Shown here: in pieces, positions 1-4,308 of the stretch
How positions within the stretch are numbered: position 1 is the first letter of the stretch
How the letters are laid out: each line of letters opens with the position of its first letter
From: Rickettsiales bacterium
GTDB taxonomy: Bacteria > Pseudomonadota > Alphaproteobacteria > Rickettsiales > Deianiraeaceae
Direction of reading: 5' to 3'
NCBI GenBank assembly: GCA_947424985.1
Contig: CANDYN010000049.1
Span: 1 to 8,079 of the forward strand
Length of the DNA: 8,079 nt
Position numbers and translations under genes: made by a program
The notes under the pieces: generated by a model
The model's database searches: none
Seen by the model: the letters and a program-made list of their open reading frames with translations, nothing else
Told to the model about the DNA's origin: nothing

Positions 1-1
1 C

Positions 2-34
2 TTGACTTTTAATTTTTATATATCTTGCTTTATT
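2..34 (+). promoter_or_regulatory. possible promoter of tRNA-Cys (weak)
   Basis: A TTGACT hexamer at 2-7 begins the 10-mer TTGACTTTTA, which also occurs at the two minus-strand RNA promoters in this window. The best -10-like hexamer is TTTATT at 29-34, but the spacer would be 21 bases. With a normal 17-base spacer the hexamer at 25-30 is TTGCTT, a poor match. The position just ahead of the tRNA fits, but the -10 element is not convincing, and the promoter could also lie outside the window. Confidence 0.3.
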
Positions 35-40
35 GATAGT

Positions 41-116
41 GGCCGAGTAGCAAAGTGGCCTAATGCAGAGGATTGCAAATCCTTGATCGGGGGTTCAAAT
101 CCCTCCTCGGCCTCCA
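41..116 (+). tRNA. tRNA-Cys (anticodon GCA)
   Basis: A full cloverleaf can be folded by eye. The acceptor stem GGCCGAG (41-47) pairs with CTCGGCC (106-112). The anticodon arm pairs 68-72 with 80-84 around the loop TTGCAAA (73-79), with anticodon GCA at 75-77. The T arm is GGGGG (89-93) with CCCTC (101-105) around loop TTCAAAT. The discriminator base is T113, as expected for bacterial cysteine tRNA, and CCA (114-116) is encoded. It delivers cysteine to UGC/UGU codons. The gene lies only 12 bases ahead of the next start codon with no terminator between, so the tRNA is probably processed out of a longer transcript. Confidence 0.95.
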
Positions 117-128
117 CTTTTTGAAGAT

Positions 129-2339
129 ATGAGATATAGCATTTTTTTAAGATATCTAAAATATTCTTTTGGTTCTGACTTAAAGTCAAGCATAACCATT
201 TTCGTCGTATCCCTTCCTTTGTGTCTTGGAATTGCATCTCTTTGTGGCGCACCAAGTGAAGCTGGGATAATTTCCGGATTCAGCGGTGGAGTTGTAACTG
301 GCGCAATAAGTGCATCAAGCATAAGCGTTTCAGGTCCATCAGCAGGTTATGCGGCAATTTTATCAGGTGCACTTGGATCTTTACAAAGCTATCAAACGTT
401 ACTTACTGCAATTGTTTTGGCCGGATGTTTTCAAATTCTTTTTGGGCTCTTAAAGCTCGGAAGAATAGCGTATTATATACCATCGAGTGTTGTAAACGGA
501 TTACTTGTTGCAATAGGTGTAATATTGATATTAAAACAAGTTCCGTCAATGCTTGGAACAAACCCCGTTCCAACCGGAGATTTAAATCTTGACATAGCGC
601 AAAAAAATGGAATAATTTCAGCCATCGCAAACGCCCTGATCCATATTGACATAGGTTCTTTTTTAATAGGAATTTCGTGTCTCTTGATAATGTTTACCTT
701 AAGTAATTATTCAAGATTTTCAAAAATAACAAAAGTTCTTCCGGCATCTTTAATTGCAGTTTCTCTTGCAATTATAGTAAATTTTTGGTTTTCATCACTG
801 CCAAGCGATAATATTTTAAAACTTACTGAATATCAACTCGTAAACGTTCCATCTTCCGATTTTGGAATTATTCACAGTATAAAATCTATTGTAAAATTTC
901 CAAATTTTTTTGCAATTGATCAAAATCTTATAAAAATATCCCTACTTATCGCGCTTGTTGTTTCTATCGAAGGATTGCTTGGGATTACAGCAGCAGATAA
1001 AATGGATTCAAGAAAGAGACACACTTCGGCAAACCGTGAACTTGTGGCTCAAGGTGTTGGAAATATATTTTCAGGAATGTTTGGTGGAATTCCGGTAACA
1101 TCTGTTGTAGTTCGAACTTCGGTTAATATAAATAGTGGCGCAAAAACAAAAATGTCGTCAATAATGAGTGGAATTTTTTTAATAACAGCGCTGATTTTCA
1201 TACCGCAATATATGAACAAAGTTCCGTTTTCATGCCTTTCTGCGATTTTAATATATTCAGGGTTTAAAATAATAAAGGACTCAAAAATATTTAATATTAT
1301 AAAAAAAGGGAAACAGTATTACATGCCGTTTTTTTTAACGGTAATATTTATAGTTTGTACTGACCTTTTAATGGGTGTTTGCGTTGGATTTTCAATTGGT
1401 ATATTATTTGTATTACGTGAAAATTATGTAAAAGCCTTCAATTACAATCAATATAAACACTATTACGGTGAAGTTTTAAAGATCGATTTGCCTCAAGAAA
1501 TATCGTTTTTAAATACTCCGTCTATTGTATATATGTTTGAATCGATTCCGAGAGATTCAAAGGTAATAATTAATGCGAGCTCAACAAAATATATCGATCA
1601 CGACGCACTTGATGAGATAAAAAATTTCATAAAATATACTTCAAGAGCAAGAAAAATAAAGGTAAGTACGGTTGGATTTGATGAACATTTGGGAATTGAT
1701 AATAGAGCTAAATTCTCATTTTCAGCAAATAAAAAAGTTCAAAATGACATGAAGGCAAGCGAAGTTTTGGAAATATTAAAAGAAGGAAATAAAAGGTTTG
1801 CAAGTGGTGATTCGATAGGGCACGATTATAAAATGCAAATGCTTCAAACTGCCTCGTTCCAGTCTCCGGTTGCCGTAATAATAAGTTGTATCGACTCAAG
1901 GGCAATTCCGGAAGCTATTTTTGACCTAGGAATCGGAGATGCTTTTATAATTCGAATTGCCGGAAATATTGTTAATAAAGATATAATTGGAAGTGTTGAA
2001 TTTGGATGTAATTTATCCGGAGCAAAGCTTGTTTTCATACTTGGGCATACGGCATGTGGCGCGATCAATGCTGCCTATAGTGGTATGGAATTTGCAAATT
2101 TAACACCAATTTTACAAAATATAGATAGGTCAGTTTCATTTTGCAAAGAAAGACACGAATTTTGCAATTTTAATGAAGAAAAAATGATATACGAAGTTAC
2201 AAAAGAAAATATAATGAATGCAAAACGAGATATAATGGAATCAAGCGAGATATTAAGAGAAATGGTCAGTCTTGGAAAAATACAAATTGCAACGGGGATT
2301 TATAACATTTTAACAGGCGTTGTTGACTTTCAGGATTGA
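129..2339 (+). CDS. SulP-family anion (probably bicarbonate) transporter fused to beta-carbonic anhydrase
   Basis: An inner-membrane transporter with a cytoplasmic enzyme domain. Residues about 12-440 are a string of hydrophobic segments with the SulP signature near the N-terminus (SLPLCLGIA, then SVSGPSAGYAAIL). Residues about 450-530 resemble a shortened STAS domain (VIINASSTKYIDHDALDEI). Residues about 545-736 form a beta-class carbonic anhydrase: SCIDSR supplies Cys587 with the Asp589/Arg591 pair, and GHTACG supplies His640 and Cys643, so the zinc site Cys-His-Cys is intact. SulP-carbonic anhydrase fusions are a known architecture, related to the BicA-type bicarbonate uptake proteins. The usual inference is coupled HCO3- transport and CO2/HCO3- interconversion; the substrate here is inferred, and sulfate is an alternative. 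The ATG at 129 is the first in frame after the tRNA, with only a weak GAAG ahead. The gene ends in TGA, 72 bases before recA. Confidence 0.9.
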   Translation: MRYSIFLRYLKYSFGSDLKSSITIFVVSLPLCLGIASLCGAPSEAGIISGFSGGVVTGAISASSISVSGPSAGYAAILSGALGSLQSYQTLLTAIVLAGCFQILFGLLKLGRIAYYIPSSVVNGLLVAIGVILILKQVPSMLGTNPVPTGDLNLDIAQKNGIISAIANALIHIDIGSFLIGISCLLIMFTLSNYSRFSKITKVLPASLIAVSLAIIVNFWFSSLPSDNILKLTEYQLVNVPSSDFGIIHSIKSIVKFPNFFAIDQNLIKISLLIALVVSIEGLLGITAADKMDSRKRHTSANRELVAQGVGNIFSGMFGGIPVTSVVVRTSVNINSGAKTKMSSIMSGIFLITALIFIPQYMNKVPFSCLSAILIYSGFKIIKDSKIFNIIKKGKQYYMPFFLTVIFIVCTDLLMGVCVGFSIGILFVLRENYVKAFNYNQYKHYYGEVLKIDLPQEISFLNTPSIVYMFESIPRDSKVIINASSTKYIDHDALDEIKNFIKYTSRARKIKVSTVGFDEHLGIDNRAKFSFSANKKVQNDMKASEVLEILKEGNKRFASGDSIGHDYKMQMLQTASFQSPVAVIISCIDSRAIPEAIFDLGIGDAFIIRIAGNIVNKDIIGSVEFGCNLSGAKLVFILGHTACGAINAAYSGMEFANLTPILQNIDRSVSFCKERHEFCNFNEEKMIYEVTKENIMNAKRDIMESSEILREMVSLGKIQIATGIYNILTGVVDFQD

Positions 2340-2411
2340 ATAAAAAAACATTTTTTTGCTTGCAATTTATAAAACTTGGTTAGATGTTTATTATGAGTTA
2401 TTTTTGAAAAA
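2340..2411. other. short intergenic gap before recA
   Basis: This is a 72-base AT-rich spacer. Seven A's (2342-2348) and seven T's (2351-2357) flank CA and could form a weak all-AT hairpin, a poor terminator at best. A TATTAT hexamer at 2389-2394 could be a recA -10 element, but no matching -35 sits 16-18 bases upstream. I see no LexA-type operator (neither a CTGT-type palindrome nor a GTTC direct repeat). SOS control of recA is therefore not supported by sequence here, and read-through from the transporter gene is possible. Confidence 0.4.
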
Positions 2412-3530
2412 ATGTCAAAAAAAGATGAAAAAATGGAGAAATCAGAAAAGCCGGTTATGAGTGCTGCAAAGGAAAGATCTCTGAATGATGCTATAAACCA
2501 AATAGAAAAAATGTATGGAAGAGGGTCCGTTATGATGCTTGGACAAAGAACTGGAATGAAAGTTGATGTTATTCCAAGTGGATTTTTATCGCTCGATGCA
2601 GCTTTGGGGGTTGGTGGATATCCAAAAGGAAGAATTCTTGAGTTTCATGGTTACGAAAGTTCAGGAAAAACAACCTTAGCTCTAACTCTAATTGCATCTG
2701 CGCAAAAACTAGGTGGAACTTGCGCTTTTATCGATGCAGAACATGCACTTGATCCAAAATATGCAAAACAATTAGGGGTTGATCTTGAAAGCGTACTAAT
2801 TTCCCAACCTGATAGTGGTGAACAAGCTCTTGAAATTGCCGATACTTTAATCAGATCTGGGTCAATCGATGTACTCGTTGTAGACTCCGTTGCAGCCTTG
2901 GTTCCAAGGGCCGAACTTGAGGGAGACATGGATCAACAAAGCATAGGGTTGCAAGCAAGATTGCTATCAAAAGCACTAAGAAAAATTACAGCGTCTGTTT
3001 CAAAAACCGGAACAATAGTTGTATTTATCAACCAAATGCGCGCAAAAATCTCAACCGGATATTCACATGGACCAAGCGAAACTACAAGTGGTGGAAATGC
3101 TTTAAAATTTTATGCATCAATCAGAATTGAAGTGAAAAAAATCAAGCAAATTACAGCAAAGGATGAAGTAATTGGTGCACAAATTCAATTTAAAATTGTA
3201 AAAAACAAAGTTGCACCTCCGTTTAAAAAAGTTATCCTAGAAATGATGCACGGAAAAGGAATAAGTAGAGAAGGTGAAATCTTGGATATTGCAGAAAAAA
3301 TGGGGATTTTACAAAAATCCGGTGCATATTACTATTATAATAACGAGAAAATCGGACAAGGTAAGGAAAAAGTTCGTGAAATGTTGAAGGAAAACACAGT
3401 CCTTGCTGATGAACTTGAAGCGAAAATTCGTGAAAAATTCGGAACAATTGACATAGCGGATGATGATATGCCAAGCAACGAAGAAGCTCTTGAAAGCAGC
3501 ATGAATCCTGAGGATGATGATATAAGTTAG
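2412..3530 (+). CDS. recA: recombinase RecA
   Basis: Cytoplasmic ATP-dependent strand-exchange protein for homologous recombination and, in many bacteria, SOS activation. The 372-aa length is normal for the family. Visible landmarks are Walker A GYESSGKTT (residues 80-88), CAFIDAEHALDP, the Walker B region DVLVVDSVAAL, loop L1 around residues 170-180, the ATP-sensing INQ motif with Gln208, loop L2 at about 212-228, and the strongly conserved KIVKNKVAPPFK. The C-terminus is acidic, as usual. Three details are odd: Tyr81 replaces the usual Pro in Walker A, the GDSHMG core of L1 is replaced by DQQSIG, and L2 (KISTGYSHGPSETTSGG) is two residues longer than in E. coli. The start at 2412 lacks a clear ribosome-binding site. 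ATGs at codons 8 and 16 are alternatives, the latter just before the conserved core. A convergent hairpin follows the stop. Confidence 0.97.
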   Translation: MSKKDEKMEKSEKPVMSAAKERSLNDAINQIEKMYGRGSVMMLGQRTGMKVDVIPSGFLSLDAALGVGGYPKGRILEFHGYESSGKTTLALTLIASAQKLGGTCAFIDAEHALDPKYAKQLGVDLESVLISQPDSGEQALEIADTLIRSGSIDVLVVDSVAALVPRAELEGDMDQQSIGLQARLLSKALRKITASVSKTGTIVVFINQMRAKISTGYSHGPSETTSGGNALKFYASIRIEVKKIKQITAKDEVIGAQIQFKIVKNKVAPPFKKVILEMMHGKGISREGEILDIAEKMGILQKSGAYYYYNNEKIGQGKEKVREMLKENTVLADELEAKIREKFGTIDIADDDMPSNEEALESSMNPEDDDIS

Positions 3531-3557
3531 TCTAACCATCTGTAGCTTTATCAAAAA

Positions 3558-3582
3558 AGGACAGAAAATTTTTTTCTGTCCT
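3558..3582. terminator. bidirectional intrinsic terminator between recA and the convergent 73-aa gene
   Basis: A perfect 11-base-pair inverted repeat (AGGACAGAAAA, 3558-3568, and its complement at 3572-3582) encloses a TTT loop. On the minus strand the stem is followed directly by a run of T's (complement of 3553-3558), a good terminator for the 73-aa gene. On the plus strand the tail is TAATAATTTTTA-like, so termination of recA is plausible but weaker. It sits 27 bases after the recA stop and 8 bases after the end of the minus-strand gene, as expected for a shared terminator of convergent genes. Confidence 0.75.
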
Positions 3583-3590
3583 AATAATTT

Positions 3591-3812
3591 TTACCTCACC
3601 TTCCCAACCATCATATCAAAAACACTATCACTAACTAATGTCTCCTTAATTGCTCCATGGTTGATTTCTAGACCAGCAAATTCACCAACTCTCTCAATAA
3701 AATAAACTATTTTATCTCTAACTTCAAGATCTGTAATTGATTCAAAAGCCATACTAAGATGTTTTAATTGAATCTTAGCTCTATGAGCTAATTGTTTTTG
3801 TGTAAAAGTCAT
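3591..3812 (-). CDS. hypothetical protein, 73 aa, convergent to recA
   Basis: I do not recognise this protein. The 73-residue product begins MTFTQKQLAHRAKIQLKHL and ends FDMMVGKVR. It has no signal peptide or membrane segment, and looks mainly helical: a basic N-terminal stretch with His and Lys, then an amphipathic segment around residues 26-45 (LEVRDKIVYFIERVGEF). The N-terminal part could suggest a small nucleic-acid-binding or partner-binding protein, but there is no clear helix-turn-helix. Support for a real gene comes from its protein-like composition and from the strong terminator placed just past its stop on its own strand. Against it, there is no ribosome-binding site: the bases before the ATG are a T run. 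It lies 21 bases beyond the U-run that ends the candidate ncRNA at 3833-4006, so it may be expressed by read-through from that promoter. Confidence 0.55.
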   Translation of the reverse strand: MTFTQKQLAHRAKIQLKHLSMAFESITDLEVRDKIVYFIERVGEFAGLEINHGAIKETLVSDSVFDMMVGKVR

Positions 3813-3832
3813 AAAAAAACCAAATAATTAAT

Positions 3833-4006
3833 AAAAAATTACTTGGTATCAGGAGGCTCGAAACACAGAAAACCTAGTGCTTATCCTATTGAATGCTCAA
3901 GAGCATCTTATTCAGATAAACTCCTGACATGCAGGAGTCCTTTGTACGATTGAAGCTCGGACAAAAATATAACTGGGATTCGGTATTTCGAGGCACCATC
4001 AACCAA
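3833..4006 (-). ncRNA. candidate structured ncRNA, about 174 nt, ends base-paired; 6S-like in size
   Basis: The RNA would be read from about 4006 down to the U-run at 3838-3833. Its two ends pair: UUGGU (4006-4002) with ACCAA (3847-3843), then a UGAU/UGAU internal loop that could form tandem G-A pairs, then GGUGCCUCGAAAUAC (3997-3983) against GUGUUUCGAGCCUCC (3866-3852) with 13 of 15 positions paired. Inside are a 7-bp hairpin (arms 3932-3938 and 3920-3926) and a 5-bp hairpin with a CUUG tetraloop (arms 3893-3897 and 3902-3906). UUAUC and GAUAA (3919-3915 and 3885-3881) can enclose the latter. No open reading frame explains the region. A promoter lies just upstream on the same strand. A long closed terminal helix and this length suit a 6S RNA, which binds RNA polymerase holoenzyme, but the branched interior does not clearly show the 6S central bubble. 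It does not fit SRP RNA, tmRNA or RNase P RNA motifs. Confidence 0.55.
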
Positions 4007-4011
4007 TACGA

Positions 4012-4042
4012 ATAATATGTACGATAATTTTATAAAAGTCAA
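4012..4042 (-). promoter_or_regulatory. promoter of the 174-nt ncRNA
   Basis: On the minus strand, TTGACT (4042-4037) matches the -35 consensus at 5 of 6 positions. The -10 may be CATATT (4019-4014) at the ideal 17-base spacing, or the better hexamer TATTAT (4017-4012) at 19 bases. Transcription would begin near 4006, exactly where the paired 5' end of the candidate RNA starts. Confidence 0.55.
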
Positions 4043-4121
4043 TTATAAAATTTTTCTTATTGTAAAATGTTTTTTTAAAAAATAATTTGGAGTGAATGGA
4101 TAAATTTATGGCAATTGGAAG

Positions 4122-4194
4122 AAAAAACCTCCTTTCCAGCTAAAACGGGAACGTATGCCTCGCGACATACGCCCCAAACAGCTTTAAAGGAGGT
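4122..4194 (-). ncRNA. candidate small RNA, about 73 nt, with anti-Shine-Dalgarno 5' end and intrinsic terminator
   Basis: The predicted 5' end is ACCUCCUUU (4194-4186), which pairs perfectly over 9 bp with AAAGGAGGU (4135-4127), followed by a six-U run (to 4122). An AGCU/AGCU helix lies inside, separated by an AA/GG internal loop. Above it is a 12-bp hairpin including two G-U and one U-G pairs, closed by a GCGA (GNRA) tetraloop. The whole molecule is one rod with a terminator at its base. A near-consensus promoter sits upstream. The 5' sequence equals the 3' tail of bacterial 16S rRNA (CACCUCCUUU), and the 3' arm is the matching Shine-Dalgarno sequence. I do not recognise a known family; the SRP RNA apical motif is absent. 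It may act on ribosome binding sites if one arm is freed, but it may equally be a stable RNA or a leader fragment. Confidence 0.6.
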
Positions 4195-4199
4195 AAATT

Positions 4200-4228
4200 A
4201 ATATATCGAGTTAAATGTTAAAAGTCAA
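4200..4228 (-). promoter_or_regulatory. strong promoter of the 73-nt RNA
   Basis: On the minus strand, TTGACT (4228-4223) and TATATT (4205-4200) are separated by exactly 17 bases, each close to the sigma-70 consensus. The predicted start, six or seven bases downstream, falls at about 4194, the first base of the RNA's terminal helix. This agreement between promoter and RNA fold is the main support for both. Confidence 0.65.
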
Positions 4229-4239
4229 GCATGATATTT

Positions 4240-4289
4240 AAAAAATAAAAATATTCTTTGATTTTTATTTTTTAGGCTTTAAGAATATT
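4240..4289 (+). promoter_or_regulatory. overlapping AT-rich inverted repeats in the secA leader
   Basis: A 13-bp perfect inverted repeat (4240-4252 with 4261-4273, loop of 8) consists only of A and T. Its loop side overlaps AATATTCTT (4250-4258), which can instead pair with AAGAATATT (4281-4289) over 9 bp. The two hairpins exclude each other. This could be a terminator/antiterminator arrangement ahead of secA, but such repeats also occur by chance in AT-rich spacers. No clear secA promoter is visible; the region between 4229 and 4308 holds only weak -10-like hexamers. Confidence 0.3.
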
Positions 4290-4308
4290 GAGAGCTGTTT
4301 TATAAAAA

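Noticed and set aside
2340..2411. LexA operator before recA
   Set aside because: Neither a CTGT-N8-ACAG nor a GTTC-N7-GTTC pattern is present.
3775..3791. 7-bp palindrome TTAGCTC/GAGCTAA near the start of the 73-aa gene
   Set aside because: Too short, inside the coding frame, and without other operator context; likely chance.
3843..4006. tmRNA or a piece of a two-piece tmRNA
   Set aside because: No convincing T-arm, encoded CCA end in a tRNA-like acceptor or tag-peptide frame is visible. The plus-strand CACCA near 3994-3998 is not preceded by a proper T loop.
4096..4143. 15-codon plus-strand frame (MDKFMAIGRKNLLSS) with GGAG upstream, possible leader peptide
   Set aside because: The GGAG-ATG spacing is only three bases, and the frame runs into the minus-strand RNA's terminator stem. 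The plus strand has no U-run after the hairpin, so an attenuator reading is weaker than the minus-strand RNA reading.
4122..4194. Small SRP (4.5S) RNA
   Set aside because: The apical GGAA tetraloop and the conserved AGCAG/CAGG internal loop are absent; the apex is a GCGA loop on a continuous helix.
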